A stretch of 64,000 nt of DNA from Phycisphaerales bacterium (GTDB taxonomy: Bacteria; Planctomycetota; Phycisphaerae; Phycisphaerales; UBA1924), in assembly GCA_027019265.1 (NCBI GenBank), contig JALUWX010000020.1, positions 29,333 to 93,332 on the forward strand, read 5' to 3'. The translations under genes were made by a program, and so were the position numbers. Below the pieces are notes generated by a model. The model saw nothing but the letters and a program-made list of their open reading frames with translations, did no database searches and was not told the DNA's origin. This document shows positions 35,758 through 47,730 of the stretch, one piece after another. Each line of letters starts with the position of its first letter. Position 1 is the first letter of the stretch.

Positions 35758-35767
35758 ATCCTACCAT
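35758..35767. promoter_or_regulatory. Overlapping divergent -10 boxes (ankyrin gene / ruvX)
   Basis: In ATCCTACCAT the minus-strand hexamer TAGGAT (35763-35758) and the plus-strand hexamer TACCAT (35762-35767) share two bases. The first serves the ankyrin gene (leader about 25 nt). The second stands 5 nt before the ruvX ATG. Confidence 0.45.
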
Positions 35768-35772
35768 CCCCC

Positions 35773-36282
35773 ATGCGCATCCTCGCGATCGATCTCGGAG
35801 ACGCCCGCACCGGGCTCGCACTCGCAGACCGGATCACCAACATCGCGTCCCCGTACGCGCTCATCGAGACCCCCATCGACCGATCCGAAGGGCGCGCCCT
35901 CCTCGACGAACTCACCAAGGTCCTGCGCGAGCAATCGCGCGACACCGAGATCCTCATGGGCTACCCCATCAACATGGACGACACCATCGGCCCGCGCGCC
36001 AAGCTCGTCGAGTCCTTCGCCCTCAAACTCGCCGCGGCCGCAAACCGCTCCATCACCCTCGTGGACGAACGCCGCACCTCCATCGCCGCCGATTCCGCGA
36101 TGTCCCAGACCGGGCTGACACACAAACAAAAGAAAAAACGCCGCGACGCCATCGCCGCCGCAGCAATCGCCACCCTCGCGCTCGAATCCCCCCATTCGCG
36201 CGTCAAAATCGTCAATCCCGACGGCTCAACCGAACAACCGCAACACAACGACGGTTCACCCGTTGAACACGACGAGCCCTGA
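35773..36282 (+). CDS. ruvX: Putative pre-16S rRNA nuclease / RuvX (YqgF)
   Basis: 169 residues. MRILAIDLGDARTGLALAD is the RNase H-fold first strand with catalytic Asp, ILMGYPINMDDTIGPRA the second motif, and VDERRTSIAADSAM the third, as in YqgF, which processes 16S rRNA ends. After residue 140 a 30-residue polar tail follows. A LolA-like gene starts 16 bp downstream. Confidence 0.92.
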   Translation: MRILAIDLGDARTGLALADRITNIASPYALIETPIDRSEGRALLDELTKVLREQSRDTEILMGYPINMDDTIGPRAKLVESFALKLAAAANRSITLVDERRTSIAADSAMSQTGLTHKQKKKRRDAIAAAAIATLALESPHSRVKIVNPDGSTEQPQHNDGSPVEHDEP

Positions 36283-36298
36283 ACCCCAAGGACCACCC

Positions 36299-37156
36299 GT
36301 GATCCACACACTCCTCATCTCCCTCGCACTCGCGCTCCAACCCACAACCGACGCGCAGCCGTCGTCGGCCGCCATGCCCCCACCCGGCGCCCCCAACCCC
36401 GCAAGCCAGACCTACGACTCCCCGCGCCAGCTCCTCGACGCGCTCGCGCACAAGGACACCACTTACAGCGCCATGTCGGGCAATGTCCGCTACACCGTCA
36501 TCAAAGCCCTCGAGTCCGACCTCCAGCAGCGCTTCGGGAACCTCTACATCCGCACCACCGAAGAACAACAGCGCCAGTACGCCGTCTCCTTCGACACCCT
36601 CGTCCTCGGGGACCGCCAATCCGAAACGCGCGAGCACTACATCTTCGACGGCCGCTGGTTCGTCGAACGACTCCACGACGAACGACAGTTCAACAAACGA
36701 GAACTCGTCCCCGAGGGAGAAACCCTCGACCCCATGGACCTCATGCGCGAAGCCCCCTTCTGGGTCTCGATCGGGTCCAACACCGACAAAGTCATCGAGA
36801 CCTACGACCTCGCGCTCGACGACCCGAAGAACTACCTCGAAACCAACGAAGACTTCCCCGAGCTCAAGTACCTCGCGCAGCTCCTCGACAACCACACCCT
36901 CCTCCGCCTCGAACCCAAACCGGGCTCCAGCGCCGAGGACGACTGGGAGTCCGTGCGCATCTGGTTCGACAACAGCACCCTCCTCCCGCGCCTCTACATC
37001 AAAACCGACTGGACCGGGGACCTCCAGATCGTCGAGCTCTCCGGAGTCACCCTCGACCCCCAGCTCGCGCCCACCCTCTTCGACACGCGCACCCCACCCC
37101 CCGAGTCCGGATGGCGCACCCAGATCTCCCCCTGGCGCGGCGACTCAGAGGGCTAA
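36299..37156 (+). CDS. LolA-like periplasmic lipoprotein-carrier fold protein
   Basis: 285 residues from a GTG at 36299 that has AAGGA 6 nt upstream; the ATG at 36263 would overlap ruvX and lacks a ribosome site. The signal peptide is VIHTLLISLALALQPTTDAQ. The body (NVRYTVIKALESDLQQRFGNLYIRTTEEQ..., HYIFDGRWFVERL, VRIWFDNSTLLPRLYIK) has the alternation and the PxxD/FDxxxLLP features of LolA/LolB folds. It may take lipoproteins from the LolC/D-like exporter encoded at 17.8-20.1 kb, or carry another lipid. Confidence 0.7.
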   Translation: MIHTLLISLALALQPTTDAQPSSAAMPPPGAPNPASQTYDSPRQLLDALAHKDTTYSAMSGNVRYTVIKALESDLQQRFGNLYIRTTEEQQRQYAVSFDTLVLGDRQSETREHYIFDGRWFVERLHDERQFNKRELVPEGETLDPMDLMREAPFWVSIGSNTDKVIETYDLALDDPKNYLETNEDFPELKYLAQLLDNHTLLRLEPKPGSSAEDDWESVRIWFDNSTLLPRLYIKTDWTGDLQIVELSGVTLDPQLAPTLFDTRTPPPESGWRTQISPWRGDSEG

Positions 37157-37184
37157 CCAACACCAGCAACCCAGCATCAATCCT

Positions 37185-38021
37185 TTACGCGATCCGACGA
37201 GACGCGCGACGCGCCCGGATCACCCCGGCCCGATCATTCCCACGCGCTTCACCCGTCCCCTCGGGCTCCTCGGGCTCATCGCCCGCGCTGTCGCGCTCCC
37301 CGTGCCCCGGCCGCTCTCCCACATCCCACCCCGTCCATTGCACAAAGTGCGCCTGCAGATCCGCCGTGATCTCCGCGCTCGACATCGAACGACCCGAGTA
37401 CACGATGGGCTTCTTTACCCGAACCCGCGCCTCCGACCCCGTGTAGAGCGAATCCCACGCGCTCGGGGTCTCGGGGGTCCCGTCCACGATCACCGGGAGC
37501 ACCTTCGCCCCCGTGCGCTGGACCAGCACCCCCACCCCGACCGCAAACGGGAGCAGCCGACCATGAGGGCGCTCGATGTGCCCCTCCGGGAAAATCCCGA
37601 TCACCCCACCATCAGCCAAGTGCTTCCGCGCCCGACGCAACCCCGTGCGCCCGTGACGGTTCCGCGCGATGAAGATCACCCCGATCCAATCCCAGAACCA
37701 GTCCAGCATCGGGACCCGCATGTCCTCCGCCATCAACCAATGCACCCGTCTCGGGATCACCGACGACACCAAAATCGGATCCACCCCGGCCGTGTGATTC
37801 ACCACCACCAGCAGCGGCCCATCAATCTCGTCAAACGCCCCCTCCTCGACATCAACCGTAAGTCGATGCACGAGCCGGACATACACATGCCCGAGCAGAT
37901 GCAAAAACCCCTCACTCACCGGCGTCGGATCCCGTCTCCGCCGAGCCACCGAAGCACTCGACAACATCACGCCAACAAGCGTGACAACAAGCACCAGAAT
38001 CACGATCGCTGACGCCGACAT
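37185..38021 (-). CDS. PlsC-type lysophospholipid acyltransferase
   Basis: 278 residues with one N-terminal membrane helix. The catalytic NHTAGVDP (HxxxxD) and the substrate-binding FPEGH motifs are intact. It should acylate lysophosphatidic acid or a related acceptor at the inner membrane. A charged tail of about 40 residues (GERDSAGDEPEEPEG...) follows the domain. It is convergent with the LolA-like gene and divergent from rarA. Confidence 0.9.
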   Translation of the reverse strand: MSASAIVILVLVVTLVGVMLSSASVARRRRDPTPVSEGFLHLLGHVYVRLVHRLTVDVEEGAFDEIDGPLLVVVNHTAGVDPILVSSVIPRRVHWLMAEDMRVPMLDWFWDWIGVIFIARNRHGRTGLRRARKHLADGGVIGIFPEGHIERPHGRLLPFAVGVGVLVQRTGAKVLPVIVDGTPETPSAWDSLYTGSEARVRVKKPIVYSGRSMSSAEITADLQAHFVQWTGWDVGERPGHGERDSAGDEPEEPEGTGEARGNDRAGVIRARRASRRIA

Positions 38022-38178
38022 CCGACTCTATGTTAGTAAGTGCAAAGCCACTGTTCCGCCCTTCCGTGCGTTTTTTCGCACTTCTAGGCCCCGAACCCTC
38101 CACATCGGCACAAACCCCCCACACCCTCGAACAATCCACACCCCCCAGATTCCACAATCCCGAGCCACCCAACCCCCG

Positions 38179-38184
38179 TACAAT
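38179..38184 (+). promoter_or_regulatory. Putative -10 box of rarA, leaderless start
   Basis: TACAAT (five of six consensus bases), six bases, then the rarA ATG. Confidence 0.6.
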
Positions 38185-38190
38185 CCCCGT

Positions 38191-39537
38191 ATGACCGACC
38201 TCTGGGCCGCCAAGCGCGAACAGAAACTCACCGCCGTGGAACCCCTCGCCGCACGCGTCCGACCACGCACCCTTTCCGACATCGTCGGCCAGCGCCACCT
38301 TCTCGCCGAAGGCAAGCTCCTCCCGCGCATGATCAACGCCGACGCGCTCACCTCCGTGATCCTCCACGGCCCCCCGGGCACAGGCAAAACCTCACTCGCC
38401 CAGGTCATCGCCCAAGCCACATCGCGCCGATTCGTGCGCGAAAACGCCGCAAGCGTCGGCGTCAAACGCATCCGCGAGATCATCGACGACGCGCAGCGCA
38501 TCCTCGAAGACTCCCAGAAACGCACCATCCTCTTCCTCGACGAGATCCACCGCTTCACCAAGGCACAGCAGGACGTCCTCCTCGCCGACGTCGAGCGCGG
38601 GCTCATCACCCTCATCGGCGCCACCACCGAGAACCCCCTCTTCGCCGTCAACAGCGCCCTCATCTCGCGCTCCACACTCTTCCGTCTCGAACAGCTCTCC
38701 GAAGACGAAACCATCGAACTCCTCGACCGAACCCTCGCGCACCCCCGCGCCTTCCCCAACCTCAACATCACCGTGGACGACGAAGCCAAGCGCGTCTGGG
38801 CGCTCAAGTCTGAAGGCGACGCGCGCCGAGCCATCACCGCGCTCGAGGTCGCTGTCCTCTCCGCAACAGACAACGCCGACATCCACATCACCAAACAGAT
38901 CGCCGAGGACTCCATCCAACAAAAAGTCGCCGACTACGGCGACGACGGCCACTACGACGCCATCAGCGCCATGATCAAATCCGTCCGGGGATCCGACCCC
39001 GACGCCGCCCTCTACTGGATCGCGCGCATGCTCGATGCAGGGGAAGACCCGCGCTTCATCGCGCGAAGACTCGCCATCCTCGCGTCCGAAGACATCGGGA
39101 ACGCCGACCCCCAGGGCGTCGTCATCGCCCAGTCCTGCTGGGACCTCGTCGAGCGCATCGGGCTCCCCGAAGCACGCATCACCCTCGCGCAGTGCGCCAC
39201 CTACCTCGCGTGCGCCCCCAAATCCAACGCGGCCTACGTCGCGATCGACCTCGCCCTCGATGACATCCGCAACGACCGGGTCCTCCCCGTCCCCATCTAC
39301 CTCCGGGACGGCAACACCTCCCCGCGCTCCACCACCGACGGGTCAGGACAGCGCGTCCGAGACCTCGAATCCGAGCACTACCAATACTCCCACAACGCCG
39401 ACGACCAACAAACCGGCCAAGACTACCTGGGCGTTGACAAACGCTACTACGAACCCAAAGACGTGGGCTTCGAAACCACCATGCGCGAGTCCCTCAACAA
39501 ACGACGCGCCGCGCGGAAAACCAAACGCGATGGATAA
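38191..39537 (+). CDS. rarA: Replication-associated recombination protein A (RarA/MgsA)
   Basis: 448 residues. AAA+ core with Walker A GPPGTGKTS, Walker B LFLDEIHRF, sensor I GATTENP and the C-terminal tetramerisation domain (DYLGVDKRYYEPKDVGFE). RarA acts at stalled forks. The start follows a TACAAT box by 6 nt. Its 3' end overlaps the next gene by 8 bp. Confidence 0.95.
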   Translation: MTDLWAAKREQKLTAVEPLAARVRPRTLSDIVGQRHLLAEGKLLPRMINADALTSVILHGPPGTGKTSLAQVIAQATSRRFVRENAASVGVKRIREIIDDAQRILEDSQKRTILFLDEIHRFTKAQQDVLLADVERGLITLIGATTENPLFAVNSALISRSTLFRLEQLSEDETIELLDRTLAHPRAFPNLNITVDDEAKRVWALKSEGDARRAITALEVAVLSATDNADIHITKQIAEDSIQQKVADYGDDGHYDAISAMIKSVRGSDPDAALYWIARMLDAGEDPRFIARRLAILASEDIGNADPQGVVIAQSCWDLVERIGLPEARITLAQCATYLACAPKSNAAYVAIDLALDDIRNDRVLPVPIYLRDGNTSPRSTTDGSGQRVRDLESEHYQYSHNADDQQTGQDYLGVDKRYYEPKDVGFETTMRESLNKRRAARKTKRDG

Positions 39538-40141
39538 CAACGCGGACCCAAAGCGCTCCCTGCGCGAACACCTCAAGCACACGCTCGCGCAGATCACCCC
39601 CGACCAGCGCACCATCGCCGCACTCAAAGTCGCCGACCAACTCCGCGCCCTCCCCGAATACCAACGCGCCACCACCATCCTCGCCTACGCATCCCTCCCC
39701 ACCGAACTCGACCTCGACCCCTTCATCCGCGCGGCGCTGACAGATTCCAAATCAATCGCCCTCCCGCGCACAGAACCCTCCGGTACGGGCATGCACCCCG
39801 TCCTTATCTCGAATCTGGACGACGATCTCGAAACCGGCCGATACCGCATCCGATCCCCGCGCTCGACCCGAGATCGCGCCGATCCGCACGACATCGACCT
39901 CGTTCTCGTTCCCGGGCTCGGATTCGACGAATCCATGAGCCGTCTGGGGCGCGGTGCCGGGTTCTATGATCGATGGATCCACGCGCACCCGCGCGAAGAC
40001 ACCCGACTCGTGGGGGTCAGCTACGACGAGCAGCTCGTCGATCGCATCCCGACCGATGCGCACGACCGAGCGATGGACCTGCTCGTCACACCCACGCGCG
40101 TGATCCGCTCCCAAAGCGGACACACCAAGGAGGAAGCATGA
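39530..40141 (+). CDS. 5-formyltetrahydrofolate cyclo-ligase family protein
   Basis: 203 residues. The signature LVLVPGLGFDESMSRLGRGAGFYDRW corresponds to the ATP/folate motif of MTHFS (here split: PGLGFD, then RLGRGAGFYDR), and YASLPTELDLDPF matches the N-terminal half. It recycles 5-formyl-THF to 5,10-methenyl-THF. The ATG lies inside the end of rarA, and its stop overlaps the next ATG (ATGA), so rarA, this gene and the L,D-transpeptidase form one operon. Confidence 0.88.
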   Translation: MDNNADPKRSLREHLKHTLAQITPDQRTIAALKVADQLRALPEYQRATTILAYASLPTELDLDPFIRAALTDSKSIALPRTEPSGTGMHPVLISNLDDDLETGRYRIRSPRSTRDRADPHDIDLVLVPGLGFDESMSRLGRGAGFYDRWIHAHPREDTRLVGVSYDEQLVDRIPTDAHDRAMDLLVTPTRVIRSQSGHTKEEA

Positions 40142-41442
40142 GTCTCCCGAGCCAATCCACACGAGTCTCCCGCTCCTCCGGTGTCGCCTACCGACGTTCA
40201 CGGGGCAACCCCCTCAAGCGCTTCGCCCCGGCCGCCATCGTCGTCCTCGCGCTCGCGCTCATCCTCTGGTTCGCGCTCCGCGCCCCCGCGCCCACGATCG
40301 CCGAGGACGGCGCAACCACCCCGAGCGAAACCGACACCCTCGCGCTGAGCACCCCCGACGACCGGATCGACACCCGATCCACCGAGTCCACCCGTCGGGA
40401 CCCCGTCGTCATCGACAACGCCGCCCCCGTGCGCACCCTCCCCGGATCCACGCGCGAAGACGAACCCACCCAGTCCACCACAACGCGCCCCCAGACCCCG
40501 ACCCAAACCCCCGCGCAGACCCCGACCCAGACCGAAGCGCGCCAAACCAACTCCAACACCGGGTCCTCCCTCCTCGAATCCACCCTCGACCGCGCCAACA
40601 CGGGCTCCCCCACCGCGCGTCCGACGGCCACCCCCACCACGACCCGCTCCAACCCCGACACCTCCAACAACGTGTCCCTCGCGCTCTCCACCGCGCGCGA
40701 CATGATCTCCCACAACGACCGGGTCTCCGCGCGTGAGCTCCTCTCCAAAGCCCTCCGAAACTCCACCTCCCGCGCCGACCAACAAGCCCTCCGCACCGAA
40801 CTCGCAAGCATCAACGACGTCCTCGTCTTCGGCCCAGTCGTCGCAAAGAACGACCCCATCGCCGAGGAATACACCATCCAATCCGGGGACTCCCTCTCCA
40901 GGATCGCCGCGCGTCGAGAGCTCGCCACCCACTGGAAGCTCATCCAGCGCATCAACCGGATCTCCAACCCCTCCCGCATCCGTCTCGGACAATCCCTCAA
41001 ACTCATCCGAGGCCCATTCCACGCCGTCGTGGACAAGTCCGACCACAGAATGGACATCTACCACGGATCCCCAGCAGCCCCCCAGGACTGGCTCTACATC
41101 CGCTCCTTCCGGGTCGGGCTCGGGCTCGACGACGGCACCCCCGTCGGGCACTTCCGCATCTCCTCCAACAAACTCGAGAACCCCGGATGGGTCAACCCCC
41201 GAAACGCGCGCGAGCAATACGCGCCCGACGACCCCGACAACCCCATCGGCGAATACTGGCTCGGACTCGACGGGATCGGCGCCGACGCGCAGCTCACCGG
41301 CTACGGCATCCACGGCACCATCGACCCCGACTCCATCGGAGGCGATGAATCCATGGGCTGTGTCAGACTCGCCGACGACGACATCGCCCTCGTCTACGAA
41401 CTCCTCGCCGAACAGGTCTCCACCGTCCAGATCCGCCCCTGA
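40138..41442 (+). CDS. LysM and L,D-transpeptidase (YkuD) membrane-anchored protein
   Basis: 434 residues. The ATG has AAGGAGG nearby. A membrane helix (about 29-48) is followed by a long Thr/Pro/Gln-rich linker (to about 190), a LysM domain (EYTIQSGDSLSRIAARREL...) and a YkuD domain with YGIHGTID and SMGCVRL, so the catalytic Cys and the His are present. It should crosslink peptidoglycan stem peptides (3-3 links) or attach proteins. The presence of such an enzyme supports a peptidoglycan wall in this organism. Confidence 0.92.
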   Translation: MSLPSQSTRVSRSSGVAYRRSRGNPLKRFAPAAIVVLALALILWFALRAPAPTIAEDGATTPSETDTLALSTPDDRIDTRSTESTRRDPVVIDNAAPVRTLPGSTREDEPTQSTTTRPQTPTQTPAQTPTQTEARQTNSNTGSSLLESTLDRANTGSPTARPTATPTTTRSNPDTSNNVSLALSTARDMISHNDRVSARELLSKALRNSTSRADQQALRTELASINDVLVFGPVVAKNDPIAEEYTIQSGDSLSRIAARRELATHWKLIQRINRISNPSRIRLGQSLKLIRGPFHAVVDKSDHRMDIYHGSPAAPQDWLYIRSFRVGLGLDDGTPVGHFRISSNKLENPGWVNPRNAREQYAPDDPDNPIGEYWLGLDGIGADAQLTGYGIHGTIDPDSIGGDESMGCVRLADDDIALVYELLAEQVSTVQIRP

Positions 41443-41445
41443 TCT

Positions 41446-44903
<3,458 letters not shown>

Positions 44904-45078
44904 CACACCCCCCCACCCCCCACCCCTCGCTCGATCCATCCCGACACATTCTCGGACGCGCCCCGCCCGCGCGATCACTTCGCACATCACGCTTCATCCT
45001 TGGGGGGGAACCCCCGATACAAGGCACGCGATCCAACACGGGTTCAGCGAGCAGGACCCGAAGCGAGATATGTGATCC

Positions 45079-46218
45079 ATGACCGATCAAAACGAAAATG
45101 TCAACTCGCTCCGCCTCGGTGTCCGTGAACTCAACGCGCTCCTCAACCGCATCGAGCAGAAAAACCCCGATAGCGGGAGCGCCGACCGCGACTTCGTCCG
45201 TTGGTCCTTCCGGGTCGTCCGCGCCGACCTCACCATCGAGCACCACGGCGGGTCCAGCGTCACCTTCTCCGTCGCGACACGCAACATCTCACGAGGAGGC
45301 GTCTCCGTCCTCCACTCCGCGTTCGCCTACCCCGGGTCACGCTGCTCCATCGTCATCCACCTCGAGGACGGCAACACCCTCGAAGCCGAAGGACAGATCG
45401 CACGCTGCCAACACCTCGGAGGGAAAGTCCACGAGCTCGGGATCAAGTTCAAGGAACAGATCTCCACCAAAGCCCTCCTCGGGCTCGACCCCATGCACGA
45501 GGCCTACTCCCTCGAACACATCGATCCCAAACGCCTCATGGGCACCGTCCTCGTCGCATGCGACGGCCAGCTCGACCAGCAACTCATCTTCAAACTCCTC
45601 GAAGACACCGGGCTCAACATCGTCTTCGCCGACGAGATCGAGAAAGCCATCGAGAAAGCCAAAAAGGGCTGCGAGCTCGTCCTCACCGATTACCAGATCG
45701 GTCAAGACTCCGGGACCGACCTCGTCATGTCCCTCCGAGCCGACGGCATCGACTGCCCCATCCTCGTCATGACCTCCATGAACACCGAGGACGTCCGGGA
45801 CGAGATGCGCATGGCCGGCGCCTCGGGCTTCATCTCCAAACCCATCGTCCGCCCAAGACTCATCCAAGCACTCGGAGAGTTCCTCCTCGGCGACGGCGAC
45901 GGCGGCCCCATCTACTCCGTCCTCGAATCCGACGACCCCGCATTCGAGCTCCTCACCAAGTTCCTCTCCGACCTCCCACGCACCATCCTCACCCTCGAGA
46001 AATCCCTCCACGAGGACGACCGGAACGGGTGCCACGAGATCATCCGGTCCCTCGCAGGAACCGCCGAGCCCCTCGGGTTCCCGAGCATCAGCGCCCTCGC
46101 GCTCAAAGCCGATCGCGCCCTGACCACGGGCAACGGACTCAGAGACGCCGCCTCCGATGTCCGCCAGCTCATCATCGCCTGCCGCCGCATCAAAGCCGCC
46201 CAACGAAAAGCCGCTTGA
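45079..46218 (+). CDS. PilZ - receiver - HPt-like fusion protein (copy 1)
   Basis: 379 residues. PilZ domain: R41-WSF-R45 and NISRGG (69-74), the two c-di-GMP-binding motifs, both intact. Receiver domain (about 155-270): phosphoacceptor D204 (VLTDYQIG), T232, K254 (SKP). C-terminal helical domain (about 285-375) resembles an HPt bundle (ITRSLAGTAEPLG-like), but the phospho-His position is R323. The protein should sense c-di-GMP and phosphorylation at once, with the last domain only a docking surface. A paralogue follows 10 bp downstream. No histidine kinase is near. Confidence 0.8.
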   Translation: MTDQNENVNSLRLGVRELNALLNRIEQKNPDSGSADRDFVRWSFRVVRADLTIEHHGGSSVTFSVATRNISRGGVSVLHSAFAYPGSRCSIVIHLEDGNTLEAEGQIARCQHLGGKVHELGIKFKEQISTKALLGLDPMHEAYSLEHIDPKRLMGTVLVACDGQLDQQLIFKLLEDTGLNIVFADEIEKAIEKAKKGCELVLTDYQIGQDSGTDLVMSLRADGIDCPILVMTSMNTEDVRDEMRMAGASGFISKPIVRPRLIQALGEFLLGDGDGGPIYSVLESDDPAFELLTKFLSDLPRTILTLEKSLHEDDRNGCHEIIRSLAGTAEPLGFPSISALALKADRALTTGNGLRDAASDVRQLIIACRRIKAAQRKAA

Positions 46219-46228
46219 GGACCCGACC

Positions 46229-47407
46229 ATGCCCCCGCGCCGCAACGCCAGCACCAAGCCCATGTCCATCGAACCGCTGACGAAGAACACGCTCAGCATC
46301 GACGGCCAAGCGTACGCGGCCCTCCTCTACAAACTCGACGACAACAACGGGTGCCTCCCCACGGAAAGCTCTCGGGTCTACCGCCGTCTCGACTACGCCT
46401 ACCCCCGACTCCTCCTCAGGATCGAATCCTCCCGAGACACCGCGCGCGAGATCATCGTCGCGTCACGCAACCTCTCCCAAGGCGGCATCAGCATCCTCCA
46501 CGCAACCTACATGTACCCCGGGACCGCCGTCACCGTGGATCTGATCCGGAACGATCAAACCGTCCGGCGCACCCGCGGCACCGTCGCACGCTGCGAGCAC
46601 CGAGGGGGGATCATCCACGAGATCGGGATCAAGTTCGACCAGGAAATCAACCTCCGCGAATACCTCCACAGCACCCCCGAGCTCCTCCTCCACGCGCACG
46701 AACGGATCGAGCCCGAACAGCTCGACAAAAGCATCCTCTTCATCTCCAAGCACAACGAGTTCTCCCCCGAGGTCCGCCAAGCCCTCCTCCCCACCAACCT
46801 CAAATACGCCTTCAAAAACGAGCTCGATGACATCCTCCCCCTCCTCGAGAAACTCGACATCATCGTCATCCATCACGCCAACGACCTCGACGCGCCGGAC
46901 ATGATCGCCGAGCTCCGCGCGCAGGGCTTCGACAACCCCATCATCATCCTCGCGAAGCCACAGAGCGAAACCCAGGCGCACCTCCTCAGCGCCTGCGGCG
47001 CCGACACCCTCCTCCCATGGCCCTGCGAGCACAACGTCCTCGCCTGCGCCATCGCCGAGTTCATCCTCAACGACTGGACCCACGAATCCCTCACCCTCCT
47101 CCGATCGTGCGTCACCCCCGAGACCCGCAAGGTCCTCGTCAGCGAACTCGCGACGCGGGGTGTCAAGCTCGACCAGCACGCGCGGAAGCTCGACCACAAG
47201 GCCCTCCTCGCGGACTGCCGCGCCATCGTCCAACTCGCGCGCCCCCTCAACATCGAGCCCATCCGCAAAGCCGCCGCAGACATCGCCGCCCGTCTCTCCG
47301 ACCCCGAATCCGATTCGATCGGAGACGAGATCAACGAGCTCTCCCGCGCCTGCACCGCCGCCGCAGCCGCCGCAGTTGCAACAGGGACACAAAGAAAGGC
47401 CGCGTAA
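46229..47407 (+). CDS. PilZ - degenerate receiver - HPt-like fusion protein (copy 2)
   Basis: 392 residues, same architecture as the preceding gene but decayed at key positions. In the PilZ domain the first Arg of RxxxR is Y56 (R60 remains; NLSQGG is kept). In the receiver the phosphoacceptor aligns with H215, the Thr with A242, and the Lys is lost. In the HPt-like part the His position is again Arg (R331). It is likely a phosphorylation-independent partner of copy 1. GAGG lies 8 nt before the ATG. A hairpin overlaps its stop codon. Confidence 0.75.
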   Translation: MPPRRNASTKPMSIEPLTKNTLSIDGQAYAALLYKLDDNNGCLPTESSRVYRRLDYAYPRLLLRIESSRDTAREIIVASRNLSQGGISILHATYMYPGTAVTVDLIRNDQTVRRTRGTVARCEHRGGIIHEIGIKFDQEINLREYLHSTPELLLHAHERIEPEQLDKSILFISKHNEFSPEVRQALLPTNLKYAFKNELDDILPLLEKLDIIVIHHANDLDAPDMIAELRAQGFDNPIIILAKPQSETQAHLLSACGADTLLPWPCEHNVLACAIAEFILNDWTHESLTLLRSCVTPETRKVLVSELATRGVKLDQHARKLDHKALLADCRAIVQLARPLNIEPIRKAAADIAARLSDPESDSIGDEINELSRACTAAAAAAVATGTQRKAA

Positions 47408-47419
47408 TCACACGCGGCC
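47391..47419 (-). terminator. Rho-independent terminator of tRNA-His
   Basis: GGCCGCGT and ACGCGGCC form a perfect 8-bp stem with a 6-nt loop, followed on the minus strand by TTTCTTT. On the plus strand the same hairpin spans the stop codon of the PilZ copy 2 gene and may help end that transcript too. Confidence 0.7.
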
Positions 47420-47449
47420 CCAACACCCCCACACATCTCAGACTCGAAG

Positions 47450-47523
47450 GGTGAACGACGGGGCTCGAACCCGCGACATCCTGGACCACAACCAGGTGCT
47501 CTACCAACTGAGCTACGTCCACC
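47450..47523 (-). tRNA. tRNA-His (GTG)
   Basis: On the minus strand: G-1, acceptor GTGGACG/CGTTCAC, D arm with AGTTGGTAGA loop, anticodon arm CCTGG-TTGTGGT-CCAGG (anticodon GTG), T arm GCGGG-TTCGAGC-CCCGT-like, and C73. The encoded extra G-1 opposite C73 is the hallmark of tRNA-His. CCA is not encoded. Confidence 0.93.
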
Positions 47524-47630
47524 ATCACCGCGCGGAACTGTTCCGCACCGATCCGCAAACAATAGCCGATTTCCACACCCAAAGTCACCCACCCCACACA
47601 GGTTTTCCCCGCAAACCCGCCCCGAAGGTC

Positions 47631-47636
47631 TACCAT
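47631..47636 (+). promoter_or_regulatory. Possible -10 box of pckA
   Basis: TACCAT, about 95 nt upstream of the pckA ATG, in the 207-bp gap after tRNA-His. No clear -35 was found. Confidence 0.25.
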
Positions 47637-47730
47637 ATCTTCCCAGAAAAACGCGTCTCAGACACGCACATCGCCGGCCCTCTCAACCCGCCAGCACACG
47701 CGCCAGACGCCAAATGCGCAGGAGCGAACC

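Noticed and set aside
38060..38090. GTGCG-TTTTTT-CGCAC and AAGTGC/GCACTT inverted repeats as a terminator
   Set aside because: The site lies between two divergent gene starts (PlsC-like and rarA), where no transcript should end, and the T-run is in the loop, not after the stem. It could be a regulator site, but evidence is thin.
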